Source: Phoronis australis
Lineage: Eukaryota; Phoronida; Phoronidae
Direction of reading: 5' to 3'
Assembly: GCA_002633005.1 (NCBI GenBank)
Contig: NMRA01000658.1
Location: 1-64,000 of the forward strand
DNA length: 64,000 nt
Both the position numbers and the translations under genes were made by a program. Below, piece by piece: positions 12,701 to 24,387 of this stretch (position 1 is the first letter of the stretch; every line of letters starts with the position of its first letter). Below the pieces are notes generated by a model. That model had not been told where the DNA came from, made no database searches, and was given only the letters and a program-made list of their open reading frames with translations.

Positions 12701-12990
12701 TGGTCAATACTTTTTCTTATCGAGAATGTCCTTTGAACTCGTGAAGCAATGTTCCTAAATTAACTTACAGAAGCTCACTGGTTAACCTATTCCAGGCGTA
12801 GTAAATGGACAGGCGTCGTGGTTTTCCGGGCCTGCTCGTTACCGGATCCTGAAACTTCCATAGCACCTTTGTATGGCCATCTTTAACTATCTCTCGTAGT
12901 GGACCAGTTAGCTCAGTATCAAATGCGACTAAAAATAAGAGAACGAAAAAGAAACCATAACACTCCCATTTCTGCTGTCAGTTCTGAAAA

Positions 12991-13068
12991 GATCTAAAAG
13001 TAATTGAAATGTTCATTTCTCATTGTTTAGATCCAAAAGTAATTGAAATGTTCATTTCTCGTTGTTTA
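12991..13068. repeat. 39-bp tandem duplication
   Basis: Two copies (12991-13029, 13030-13068), each beginning gatcyaaaagtaattgaaat, differ at two positions. Confidence 0.95.
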
Positions 13069-14500
13069 GATCATTATATCATTTTATACGTGTAGGTACA
13101 TCCTGAAATGTAGCGACATACTAGCAACTCACCGATGCTGTAAATTGGTAGCAGCCTTTAAATGCAAATTCTCATTGATTGGCAGCACGATGTAACAATA
13201 ACGATGATTTCGACAGCGAAATCTCTTTGCTATAACTATTTTTGAAATTATGATGGTTTGAGCAATAGCAGAATTTGTTATAAACGATCACTTTTACTAA
13301 ATTGTAAATTTTGAATAAAGTGTTTAAAATCCAGTGTGACATGTTCTTCAGTTTTATGCCATTTTAATGTATTGAGTAGCCCTCAAAATATACAAGCCGA
13401 TGGTAACGTTTACATTTTTTAACAGAAAGGTAACCGTAGCAACAACTAAAACCAAACAACTCACGATCGCATAAAACTACTCCTATTTTGCCAGTGTGGA
13501 AATACGTTAAGGAATAATTGTCGTCTCCTCATGAACTGACACCGAGCTGGCCGTTTTTGAAATCGGGTATCAAAGGTTTGGAACAACTTTGAACATTCCT
13601 TAAAACGTCAAGTAAATGGGCAAGCGTTACTGACGCTTTGGACGAGTTAATCGACGGTTGTGTGAAACTGCGCCCATTTCGAAACACAAGTCACACCAAT
13701 GTTGTGACCAATGCTATGACGCATTAATGAAATGCTCTAGCTAAAACATGCTTTCATGTGTGACATCAGCAGCAGGCAGTAACATTTGGGACAAATCACA
13801 AAAACCTGGTTCGGCATGATTTTTTAAAAGCGTATTGCACCAGGTTTGAAATTAACGCGTGTCCGCGAATCAACGAACTCTAGTATGCATACAAACCAGA
13901 CGCCCAATTTCAAGTATAATATATCAACGAACACAGATGCGCATACACTACCACAGACTTATGTAATTTTGAAAGTATGCCAAACCGGTTTTGTCTTATT
14001 GACAGATATTAAAAACGACATTTCCATCCAGTTCCATGAAACGAAATAATGCTCCATATGCCTCGACAACCCACAAAAGTTTGGAGGAAATTTTGAGAAC
14101 TTCTTTCGAAGTTTGCACAATGGGCAAGCGTGACCTACGCTTTTAGCGAATTGCAAGGCAACTGTGAAGAAAAACCAGCCACCAATATCCATAATGTCCG
14201 TGGCTTACGGAGTTTACGTTTTTAGTTGATCTTTGAAAATAAGCGCCAAAAATGCATTACCAGGTGACAGAGCGCGAATTGACTGAAACTATCAAAACAG
14301 GGTTTAGTATCTCTTTAAATGTAATTTACCTCGATATAAATTGAGTAGCGTGGTATCATCCTTGCCTGACCATTCCCGCATCATCCACTAAAATAATCGG
14401 GTATATGACTGGTTGGTTGGAGTGCACATCAATTAAAGTTGATTTTATGATCGACTACTAACCTACTCCTCAGCATTCGCACACCAACTCTTGTCGATGG
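13069..14500. other. No recognisable feature
   Basis: AT-rich sequence without a supported gene. Just inside the next feature's left flank, an 8-bp perfect hairpin (gtaaatac gg gtatttac) lies at 14516-14533. Confidence 0.4.
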
Positions 14501-14534
14501 AGAACACTGGAAACTGTAAATACGGGTATTTACA

Positions 14535-16855
14535 CGGCCAAATCACAATCAAGGTCCATATTCGATGGCCACTTTAGTTGAAAAATGATGGTTGTCATAT
14601 TACTGTAAAAGCTGGTTTATTTTAAAGTACCATCATTCCAGGTTTGTAAGATATTTTTGCACAAGAACTACCGAATACAATATTAAAGCCTAATGCATCA
14701 CAGTTGTACAAAAGGGTACGTACACTACAACTTGTGGTCACAACCCACTTCGAACATGCAAAAATTCATAAGGTAGGTGTTAATTTAATAAGTTTTTGAT
14801 TAAATTGAAAAAATATCACATACTAAAATAAGAAAAGTTATTACCGTGCTGATCAAATTGTTCTAGATGATGATACATTGTATATCTTAACACAATATAA
14901 TGAGAACTTCCTTCTCTTGCAATATAATTCTTACAAAAAGAAAATAACGAGAAACCACTTTTTCAAAAACTTTATTGGTACTATTTGCCTAGTTTTCAAT
15001 ACATTCACCAGTTGGTCAAAATAGTTAAAGCAATGCTAGGCCCAGTGTTCCACTTGTAAACAGTAAAAAATGGCACTGGTTGGGGGTACGTACACTACGC
15101 ACAGTCAATCAACGTCAAACTTTGACTAAGTTACAAGGGTATGGGATGGTCTCGAGTTTTGTGCTGCCTCTAATTGTTGGTTTGTTGCAAGTTGAATTTC
15201 CCTTGAGGGATAGAGAGCCTGCCTCTGCAACATCAGTTATCACATGACGTGTCTTCTAGGATTTTCAGTACTAGCCAAGTCCTGTGTGGCATTTTATTGT
15301 CCACAAATTTGATAATGTCCATTGTTTTTTGTCAGACTGTATTCATTTTGGAAATATCAGTATTGTTCATGAGAACAGCAGTATGTAAAAATTCTTGTGG
15401 GCAATACTTTATAGCACAGAGGCTGGAGGTGCGTACTCTACACAGGGGTACGTACACTACATTTCAATGACTTTCAGGTTTATAAAAAAATAATCAAAAT
15501 CTCAATTACCAATATTCAAAGCGAACAATAAAAAGTACAGCATGCAGTCATGTGCATATCTGTCTGTCATTCTTTGAAAGCAGGCACATGTTAAAATATA
15601 GGGGTAGGTACACCACACAAATGCTAATATTTCACTTAAAACAAATGTATTTGTAATTAACACTCTTTTAACCTAGCATTTTTAATGGAGGAAGCTGTCT
15701 GTGAGAAGTGTTGCTTACTTACCGTGCAATATTTTTGTTTCATGGTATTTATTCACATGGGGGTACGTACACTACATTTCAATGACATGTCAGGTTTGTA
15801 ACTAAATACTAAGAATCTACTGACAGTTAGTTGATTTACTTAATCAATTCAAAGAGAAAAAATAAAAAGCAAAGCATTCATGTGCATATCCGTCATACCT
15901 TGAAAATGGGCACAAATTAAAATATGGGGGTACGTACACTACACAAATACTAATATTTCACTCAAAACAAATGTACTTACAATAAACACTCTTTTAACCT
16001 AACATTTTTAAGAAACGAAACTGTCTATGACCAATGTTGCTCACTTACCAAGTGATATTTTAATTTTATGGCATTTGTAAACATGGGGGTACGTACACTA
16101 CAAAAAGGGGTACATACACTACATCACTGTTTCTGCATCACATGGTAACATAATGTTGTATTGTCATTTGTTTTTTTTGGTGTTAATAAGCACCATGTTG
16201 TTATTTAAAAGGCAATAAATTCATTTGCAATGGCCATTTGTGTTACTGAATTCCACATGGGGGTACGTACACTACATTTTGTTAGCCTTTTTGGCCTATT
16301 TTCAACATAGCAGAACTGATTCAACATCCAAACTTTTGGTTTGTTTAGATATTGAATAATTTGCTGTGTTGCCTACGCTGACATATTTTGTAGTTCTTTT
16401 TGTTACAGAGTGTGAACTTTAGTTTTTAACCTTCTTTACAGTAGGTGACGGTTAGAAACACCGAATTTACAAATTTCGTAACGAGTGCCGGTTTTATGAT
16501 GAACCCTACCATTTCTCAATGATTAAGCACAACTTCATCTAATTGACTCTGAAAGTGACTCAAGTTATTCCCAGTCATATCTGCTTGCTTGATAAAATAA
16601 ATTTTTATTCTTGACAATTGAAAATTGTTATTTTTAAAATGGCCACTCGTAACGCTAAATGCATGAAATTCATAGACAAAGACATGCCTAAATTTCTTAA
16701 ACTTTGTCCGATTTTGATGATTCTTTTTTAATTTGCACAACTAAATGACTCTTTGCATAATGAGATTCAGTTGGCATTTGGTAAGTGACCAAAAAAATAT
16801 TTTAGACCGTAACACTGTCAAGTCTCGAATATGGACCTTGATTATGATTTAGCCG
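14535..16855. mobile_element. 2.3-kb unit bounded by 31-bp inverted repeats
   Basis: The 31 bp at 14535-14565 (begins cggccaaatcacaatcaagg) recur as reverse complement at 16825-16855 with only two mismatches. Weaker similarity continues outward: an acact...actgt pattern lies outside both ends. There is no long open frame inside, and no target duplication could be assigned. The interior holds the regularly spaced 16-bp motif array. This looks like a non-autonomous transposon that has picked up or generated a satellite, but the superfamily is unknown. Confidence 0.6.
14713..16275 (+). repeat. Interspersed 16-bp motif array, 9 copies
   Basis: The motif ggggtacgtacactac, or a 1-3 base variant, occurs at about 14713, 15083, 15445, 15601, 15760, 15927, 16086, 16107 and 16260, always in the same orientation. 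A further worn copy (aggtgcgtactctac) lies near 15428. Most later gaps are 153-167 bp. 15445-15760 and 15760-16086 also resemble each other along their full length (caatgac, tcatgtgcatatc, ctaatatttcact and aacactcttttaacct recur in order), so they form a higher-order unit of about 315-325 bp. The core gtacgtac is self-complementary. Confidence 0.9.
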
Positions 16856-17227
16856 ACAGTATTTAGTGTTTTATAAGACTCTTGCCTCCCAAAAGCTGAT
16901 TGTTATAAGCAAGCACAACACACACACACACAATATTGAGCCTGAATTTGCGAATATAGTAGTTGGAAGCTTACTACACTTACCAATACTGTGCACCAAG
17001 GCGAACCATGAATGTGCATTTAGCATAGAATTTCTTCCAAAACAGCAGCACTGCTATAAGATATGCTAATAGATAATCTTTAAGTGTGGAAAGTGATTCG
17101 ATTGTCGCATACGACTTATTATATATCTTGTGACTGAGATTGCATAGCACATGTTAATTAGACCAAGCACTAAAAATATATGTATTTAAAAGTAACTAGC
17201 CGTGTTTGCGAATTTAACTACAGTATA
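16856..17227. other. No recognisable feature
   Basis: AT-rich unique sequence with a short CA run near 16918. Confidence 0.4.
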
Positions 17228-17230
17228 TGT

Positions 17231-17265
<35 letters not shown>

Positions 17266-17296
17266 CACACGCACACGCACGCATACGCACACATTT
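17228..17296. repeat. (CA)n/(CG)n microsatellite
   Basis: About 16 CA dinucleotides, then interspersed CACG and CATACG units. The minus-strand frame with a run of Cys-Val codons here is an artefact of this repeat. Confidence 0.97.
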
Positions 17297-17821
17297 TTCG
17301 AAGGCCATCGGTCTTTTAGTCCATAAGTTCACAATTTTGCCATAAAACTCACTATGAATAAGTATACGTGCTTGTGCTACAGAGATAACAAAAATTACAC
17401 AACTAAGACTCACGCAACAAACGCTAAAATAAATTTTGCCTAAAAAGAAACCTATGTTGACACCCTCACCGGTCGAAATTGGGCAACTCGAACGGTTTGT
17501 GTCCCTCGAAATTTGCCGCAATGATCAAAGACGCCATGCACTTGGCGTTAATTACATCTCCGCAGGCTGTTAATATTAGCGTCCCATAGACAATCAGACC
17601 CATCATAAACACATTGGGGTGACAAATTTAATTTTTAATATTTCGTTTTGAAACTTTTAAATAGAATATTTGACTAGATCGTGAGCAGTACACGTGGGCT
17701 GGTTTTTGAATTTTGAAAATCGGGTCAAGAAATGTGACTTTTACAATTTAAAGCTTTTGAACAACGTTGCCAGTATCCTGCTTGTCATTAATTCTACTTG
17801 GTGTGCAACATAATTGGGTCA

Positions 17822-17890
17822 GTTACCAAACCAGCAGGTAGCAGTTGGATTTTGAGGTAAGCCAAGTGTCATTGCACTATTCTTGGCATG
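17822..17890 (+). repeat. Dispersed repeat, partner at 20549
   Basis: ccagcaggtagcagttggat, then a gaggtaagccaagtgtcat stretch, then attcttggcat match 20575-20662 with internal indels. The family is unknown. Confidence 0.6.
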
Positions 17891-18552
17891 GTCGCCTGGT
17901 TTAAAGTTAGGGTTTCATTGGAGCTGTCTCCTTATGGAGTGCATCTGTTCAGAACTACATTACGAAGAAAAGTTTGTGTATCATTCATTCAAATGAATCC
18001 CATGGTTGCTACCTGTCTATAAAGTAAAATGCTTACCGCCGCCAAGCTGTTGACCACCAGATCAGGTCGGCCACGTTGACTCACCGACTGTTTGGCCCAA
18101 GAACCTAATAGTTTATTATAGGCACTGTCAATGAATGGCATCCAACGGAAATCCTAAAACAGGCCATTCGTAAGAAAAGTTTGTGATTTATGGATATTTT
18201 AAAAACTATTAAGACAACCGTGTTAACTAAGAACATTTTCAAAGCCAATGACCAAGTCTGATTTCCAGTAGCTATCCAATACTCCTCTATGTAGCGGAGG
18301 CTGCGCACACGGCGCTTGAGTAGACAATAAGAGTCATGAACAAAAAATAATGCGGAAACTGAGTTATAATCTGTAAAGTCTTTGGCTTTGCGCTTCAGAT
18401 CGCACTGAAAATATTTTCACATGTTCTCTTTCGCGGTGCGATGAAAATTTACTAATATCCCCATATACAAAATGAAACCACCATAGAGAAAAACATTCAA
18501 ATACACTAAGTATTGGTGAGTTGTTTCCTAGATTCTGGTAGTTAACCTAGAA
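17891..18552. other. No recognisable feature
   Basis: Unique sequence. No gene or repeat was recognised. Confidence 0.4.
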
Positions 18553-18595
18553 ACTGTTGTTTGACGTCATCAGCTGCAGAATGTAGGTAATACAA

Positions 18596-18653
18596 AAGGT
18601 GGTTGGTCAAGATGTGTCATTTTTTAAAATGACGCATCTTGACCAATCACCTT
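18596..18653. repeat. 28-bp-arm hairpin
   Basis: The left arm 18596-18623 and right arm 18626-18653 pair at 26 of 28 positions around a two-base centre. The arms carry ggttggtcaagatg and catcttgaccaatc. The lead-in at 18562-18590 (gacgtcatcagc, cagaatgtaggt) recurs at 33488-33515, where ttggtcaagat follows but the second arm is missing. This is therefore a dispersed foldback repeat. Confidence 0.9.
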
Positions 18654-18703
18654 AAAAGGTTTCGCCCACCATCTTGAATATGTAGTTAAATAAAGTCGGT
18701 CAA

Positions 18704-18756
18704 CCACAGGCACCTTTAATCAGCGGTGAATGTTGGCTGATTAAAGTTGCCTGTGG
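18704..18756. repeat. 21-bp-arm hairpin, 11-nt loop
   Basis: The arm at 18704-18724 (ccacaggcacctttaatcag, then c) pairs with 18736-18756 at 20 of 21 positions. It stands 50 bp after the previous hairpin, and the two probably belong to one MITE-like unit. Confidence 0.9.
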
Positions 18757-18984
18757 GTGAACAAACTAATTGACGTGTGTTTTTCATGTAATTGGACGGG
18801 AGAGCATGAGCAGTAAAGGATGTTGACTAGATTGTTAAGAGGTATGCCATCATGGGAACTAGCGTCGTATCACTGACTGCGTTATCAAGGTGTTCCATTG
18901 CAATTGGAACCCCACTGTAACACAGATATCCTGGAGTCGAAAACAGACTTCCTCACCCTCAAAATAGCTAACCAGCTCGAAAAA

Positions 18985-19060
18985 CCACGAACCCCGGGTT
19001 TCCTGTCCGATCCCTGGGGTTCCTTAAAACAGGAACCCCCGGCGATCTGACAGGACATCT
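18985..19060. repeat. Worn GGGGTTTCCTGT-type repeats
   Basis: ccgggtttcctgtccgatcc and ggggttccttaaaacaggaa recur in altered form at 19588-19640. The segment also contains an inverted copy (aacaggaaccccc). Confidence 0.6.
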
Positions 19061-19585
19061 GAGGACTGAATCACCACTCCCACATTTTCTGTTTGAGTGA
19101 ATGTGTTTAGTTCCGAATTTTGAGGGGAAGAACGGTGAAGTTGGTGACGGTGCAGGTCTTTTGCGTGAATGATTATCGGGGTCCATTTCAATATCCGGAA
19201 ACTGTGCCGGAAATAAACTCTCAACAAGTAAATCGACGAACCCTAAACGGACACTTGTAAAGATATTTAAAGGAATTGATCAACAATGACACTCGAAAGT
19301 CGAAACAACATTTTTTGTTTTTCATTTTCGAAAGTATCTTTCGAGAAACTTTTGAATAATCTGAAATTAACTAAATATTCACCGAGATAACAATGTGTTT
19401 AGAGTGACTTTCAGATTATGTTGAAATTCGCCTGGAGACAAGTTGCACGAGTTTTACCGATAAAAATCAAATAAGAAAGTCAACATAAGTTACGTTTTAT
19501 TATTGACAATTTTTAACAAACAAATGCAGAAAACAACTGGAAAGTTTGAGGCTACTGACATCGTCTCAGAAAATTTGAAAAATTG

Positions 19586-19765
19586 TCCGGGTTTCCTGTC
19601 TGATCCCCGGGGTTTCTGTTTTAAATGTCGGGGTTCGTGTTTTTCGGACTGGTTCGCTGTTTTGAAGGTGCGAGGTCTCTTTTCGACTCCGGGATATCTG
19701 TTTTACACCGGGAATCTAATTTCGATGGAGCAACCTCGTTTTAAAGTCTTCATTTTGTCGAGGTA
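19586..19765 (+). repeat. Decayed tandem repeat, period about 20 bp
   Basis: Successive units read ccggggtttctgttttaaat, tcggggttcgtgtttttcgg, ctggttcgctgttttgaagg, gcgaggtctcttttcgactc and ccgggatatctgttttacac. The spacing is 19-21 bp and divergence is high. The 92-codon frame across it shows a matching 7-residue rhythm, which follows from the DNA repeat and is not evidence of a protein. Confidence 0.65.
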
Positions 19766-20548
19766 TTTTTTCAGTGGGTAATTTATCAAAGATTCAATGC
19801 GGGACTACTGTGAAAAGGACACCCTTGTCATGAAAATGCTTTAATGATTAAAATTTTAAGTCTGCGTCTGCATGCAAGACCGGACATGGACCAGTAAGTA
19901 ACTTTGCAGGGTTTACATTAGTTATGAGAATAAGGCAATCATAGAGATGTTCCTGCCCATATCATCTAGTGGTTGCACTAACTGTGATTATACTCTGGGT
20001 ACCCATTTGTAATTTGAATGAATTAAAATCAAAAGAAAACTAATCACAGCGTTCGTTAGACCAAGGGCCCAGTTCTGAGGAATAAAGTGTTATGAAATGA
20101 GCTACATGCTTCTGTGTTTGAAACACTAAACGACCGACGCCTTCTTAATAGGCCCAAGTCCCAGCTCTCCTATCTTTCGCCTCCGTGGCCACTTTGGGGG
20201 GGGGGGGGNGCAATGGGAACTTTGCATAAACCCATCTACAGATGTTCAAGTGTCAATTTCAAAAAAGTCCCAAGAATACACTTGCACGTTTAGTAAGAAT
20301 TTTAATTTAAAAGTTGGAAAAAATATAGCCTCAACTATGTTAGCTATCAGGTGTCAGTGCAAAATGATCAGAACAGCCAATCAAATGCCAGGAAAATATT
20401 GCGTCCATACCTTTCCCCTTCAAAAGTCGTCTGCTTGGCATGAAAACAACATTCATCAAAGCTGATATTGTCCTGGCTTAGCTAACTTGTTTACTGCTAC
20501 TGACTACATTGGAGAGTATTAATTCTTGGATGGGTGTGCAAGTAATAG
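19766..20548. other. No recognisable feature
   Basis: Unique sequence with a poly-G run and a single N at 20209, probably an assembly join. Confidence 0.4.
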
Positions 20549-20662
20549 GCAATTACCAAGGCCAAGGCTTAAAAACCCGCAGGCAGCAGTTAGGAGTTGA
20601 GGAAAGCCAAAGCCAAGTGGCCACGAGTGTCATCATAGTACTGGAACAATTCTTAGCATATT
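20549..20662 (+). repeat. Dispersed repeat, partner at 17822
   Basis: Contains cccgcaggcagcagttagga, then ttgaggaaagccaaagccaa, then acaattcttagcat. It is collinear with 17832-17890 but longer by about 30 bp. Confidence 0.6.
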
Positions 20663-20941
20663 CCTGAATCATTTTGTGTTTCGCAAAGAACAGTTTTGGG
20701 ACAGCTAGGACTCTGCTGAAACCATGAATTATTGAGCGAATGTGTGACTTCACAATACACTGGCAAGATGTCTGCACCTTGTTGCATTCATGTCTCAGGT
20801 TTCGCTCAAATTTCTGAGCTGTAATTTTCAGATATTACCTCGTCTAAGGCTACTGCAAACAAATGTATCAACATTAAATGCAAGTGAAGTATCATTGCTG
20901 CTAAGTTTTCAAGTTTTTGTGAAAGAAGCTGAGCTCTTATC

Positions 20942-21184
20942 ATGAGCACGCTCGGGGGGGAGGGCTCGCGGGGGGCTTGAATGAGCCTCCCCCATTTGGT
21001 AAAGTGGGTAAAAAGGTCCGCTTCAGAGAAAGAAAAACTTCGAAAAAGTAGAAAACGAGACAAAAGTTCACGAAAGGGCAGGAACTACCAAAATTTGGCG
21101 AATACGCAATTAGTAGGTCTGAAATACCCGTGACACATTCTCAAAAACTCAAGCCCCCGATTTTCAGGCTTGGTGCGCGCATGC
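20942..21184. repeat. Dispersed 240-bp repeat, copy 1
   Basis: Shared blocks with 27349-27582, in the same order: gaaaaagtagaaaacgagac, aaaagt-cac, aggaa-t-ccaaaattt and aggcttggtgcgc. No coding content; probably a non-autonomous transposon end. Confidence 0.8.
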
Positions 21185-22379
21185 GTTTATCACAAGCAGT
21201 GTTACAGACATTTCACGGATACAACAAAAATTGAAAGAGCTCTTAAAAAAGAAAAGACCAAGCTGATGATGGAAATAATGTTGAGCCCATTAGAAAATTA
21301 AGGAGATTGACACTGTCAGTTACATTTAACAGTGCTCAAAGAAATATACAGTATATGTCTTGCCACCACAATGAACCATTTGCCACAAATCAAATTTCAT
21401 CACAGGGGAACTTCACAAACAAAAGAAAACTTGAAAACTTATCCCAGTTCCAAACATTCAATTTTTATAGGCCTGCCTATTCTTAATTCGAAAAAGTGTC
21501 ATTTATGGTAAATAGTATTCAGTTTAGGTCACAGAAAAAATTATTTTGCTTGATAAATTTGTAGTAATAGCCACCCCAATCTCAAATGTACTGGCAGTAG
21601 TTTTTACCTACATGTGAGTGATCAGCACTGATTTTTATGAACTTCTAAGCCTATTTTGAGACCCTTTTCATGAAAACTCATGAGTAGTGTTTGGAATTTG
21701 AGAAATATAAAAAATGGAAATAATGCATGTGTTCTGTAATTCATTGATCTTGAAAATTCAAATTGTGCGCAGATTTCAGTATCTCACATTTTGAAGATTG
21801 TTGAATTGGAGTTTTAGGCGTAGGAAATTTTTTACTCTTCCAATTATGTGCTTTTGGAGCTGGGTAGTCTGATGCTCCACTGGATGACTCTGCCTTTATC
21901 CCCAGAAAATGCCATGAAAAATGTTAATGGCAAGTGTAAAAGAAGTGGTTGTAGTAAAAAACGTGTTATTATTTATTATTATGTCATGTTCTAAGTTGTG
22001 TGTCTGTCCAGACTGTGTGAACATGGTATGCTAGTCAAAAAACAACCTTTGATGACAATAATGATGATATAAATGATGATGGAGTGGATGAAGAAACATA
22101 ATAAGTGTATGCTATGTTGTTAAAGAACTATAAAATTTCAACCTAATGGAAAATATTGACAACATTTTATCACGTTGGTGGCTGTGGGGACTGTATGGTG
22201 TATCATTTCCTGTGACAGTTGACTGCAGTGTGGATAATGATAATTAATTGTGTCAATTAATAAAAGTGATGAGAGTGAATTACTTGAAGAAGCATTGGAA
22301 TTGTATGTTGTTCATATGTAGGTTATGATATCAAATCTTTATCAAGTTCCAACCAGCTAACATTATTGTTTTTGATAGG
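21185..22379. other. AT-rich, no recognisable feature
   Basis: Low-complexity AT-rich sequence that could be intronic or 3' untranslated. Nothing specific was found. Confidence 0.4.
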
Positions 22380-22441
22380 AGTTCAGAATATAGTAGTATG
22401 TTTTCTGGCCAGTTCAGAATATAGTAGTATGTTTTCTGGCC
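22380..22441. repeat. Perfect 31-bp tandem duplication
   Basis: Two identical copies (22380-22410, 22411-22441), each beginning agttcagaatatagtagtat. Confidence 0.97.
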
Positions 22442-23062
22442 AACAGGAGGCGCTACTGATTTTTTTCTTTTTCTCTTTTTGAACAATTTTTCACCTTTGT
22501 CAAATTGTCTATCACTTGTCCGGTAACTTCAAATAAATGAAGCCCAATCAAATTATCATTCAGTTTTTGTCTAGTGTTGTTGGTTTTTGAAGATTGGTTT
22601 TCTGCGCCAAATTTTGCAAGAAGTCAGATATTTTAGGTCAAATTTCTCGAAAACGTATAAGTCAAACTTTGGGAACTTTTTAAATTCTTAAAGTATAGTA
22701 CTTAATGATCTTATAAACACAAAAAATATCTTTGCCCCCAAAAAGTAGCCACAGAAGTGATTTTGTAGGCTTCCTAGAGTCGAATGGACTATATAGCCTA
22801 CAATGTGGGATTCCGTAATTGAGCCTATTTACGATTGACTCGAGGCGCACTCTAATAACGATTGACCAGTCAGAAACCTCGATTAACGAGGAATATGGAA
22901 TGGTGGACGATCCGTCAACAGCATCTTAGTGTTTCATTTTTAAACTAACTCTTCGCTAGTTTTTGAGAACTGAAAGCGATTCCAAAACTAGAATATTAAA
23001 TTGACAAGACTGATCTATTTTCTGTCTATGTCGAAAAGAAAGAATTGTATGTTTCTATTTAC
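22442..23062. other. No recognisable feature, likely intron
   Basis: If the exon at 23063-23246 is real, this is downstream intron on the minus strand. I could not find the next exon. Confidence 0.35.
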
Positions 23063-23246
23063 TATTGTGAGATTATACTTTGGGAATGAATATCGCTTGT
23101 CTTCGTGGTAGATTGACCTCGACAAATTGGGTAGAAATATGGTCGCCATTTGCTGAAACGTGTCACGCACGCGAGAATCGCCGACAAATACCAAGTGACT
23201 GAATCCGAGCTTGTTTTTGCGAATCTTCATGCATTTCTTGGTTTCG
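23063..23246 (-). CDS. Internal exon, CASD1-like SGNH/PC-esterase domain
   Basis: On the minus strand a consensus acceptor (ttattttacag) ends at 23247, and 61 codons without a stop follow, up to a donor gtaaat at 23062. That gives a 184-nt exon that starts one base into a codon. The peptide contains HLVFVGDSRVRDTFQQMA. The G-D-S-R-V-R motif, with a cysteine a few residues before a short basic lead-in, is the nucleophile block of the SGNH/PC-esterase fold in CASD1, the Golgi sialic-acid O-acetyltransferase, and relatives; the Ser would be the catalytic nucleophile. The frame closes 10 codons past the donor, which supports splicing there. No other exons were found, so the gene is incomplete here. 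It could also be another GDS-family esterase or a pseudogene exon. Confidence 0.5.
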
Positions 23247-23518
23247 CTGTAAAATAATCAGACATTTTAATAATGGTTTGTACTCAAATGACTAGGTTCA
23301 CGAGAGTCGTGCAGTATGTGTGCTCGAATTAACAAATTAGTGACCTAACCCTAATCACTTATCAGCTGATGCCAATGTTGTAGGCCTAAACACTTCCGAA
23401 ATAAAGGCTTCGAACGAAAGAATTTTACTGAGAAGGTGGAACCTGTAATTTTGATCTATGCCTGTGATACATAAGCGGTGCTTTACAAGTTTGGCTTTTC
23501 ATACTTCTATTTGTTGAG

Positions 23519-24040
23519 CAGTGGCAGATCTAGGATATCGCAAGGGGGGCAACATTTTGTCCGGCTGTAAGCATTTGCGCAAGCCACGATTGTAGATGAG
23601 CATAGCCACCACGACTTGACTACTGATCGTATACTGAGAGACCTACTTGTTTATGGTCCACAGCGTTTGCGCGCAAAACCTACTTCTTTTTGCAATGCTT
23701 ATTACACGTTTGATATTTTGTGCAATCGGTTCTTAACAAATTTGTTGTATTTAAAATAGTCTTCAAATGCCCAAAAGGCCAAATCCGTTTTCCGTGTTGG
23801 CAATTGCTTTGGAAATCGTCTTAAGTTAAGGTTTGACAAAGAGAGAATTATGAGTTTCTGAGTGATTCACTAAGGTTTCGATTAAAATATTTATTTTACC
23901 AGCAGCTTCTGTTTTTTCATCGTCACTTAGGTTCAATTTTCTTTAAAAAATGAAGTAAATTTTCTTCATTGCACAGTGGAGCAGACGACGGAAACGGAGT
24001 CGTAGTGCGTAGCGCCACAGCCGGTTGCCTGGGATATCGC
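23519..24040 (+). mobile_element. Dispersed element, copy without SINE
   Basis: Starts cagtggcagatctaggatat and ends gcctgggatatcgc. It is the sister of 11051-11780, with long blocks in the same order, and it lacks the SINE-containing segment. No coding capacity. Confidence 0.75.
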
Positions 24041-24387
24041 GCTTTAGCATTGGTTGATCCTCAGCAGTCATTGGTTAGCTTTACAACACCGTGAAAAAAT
24101 GGTGGACTGTGAACGAATTTTAGCCTTGTCGCAGCAACTCTTTTGTATCTACAGTGATGTTTAATAGCCACGTGCTTGAAGCACATACATGTACAATAAA
24201 CACATATCTGGCCAATTTAACCGGTGTGTTATTCATACTGTGTGAATTCAGGACAGTTTCGTAAACAAAAGTCATCGACAGTAGAAATTCCGAAAAGGCG
24301 CAACGACAAGTCTAGGATTCACATTTCCTGAACATAAATGTTAAGCACCGATTTGTTTGTAGCAACAGACCTCATTTACACTTCAGT

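Noticed and set aside
17186-17521. 111-codon minus-strand frame with a Cys/Val/Ala-rich part
   Set aside because: The run comes from the CA/CG microsatellite at 17228-17296; the rest has no domain.
19503-19781. 92-codon frame with heptad-like repeats
   Set aside because: The rhythm is produced by the decayed DNA repeat of about 20 bp.
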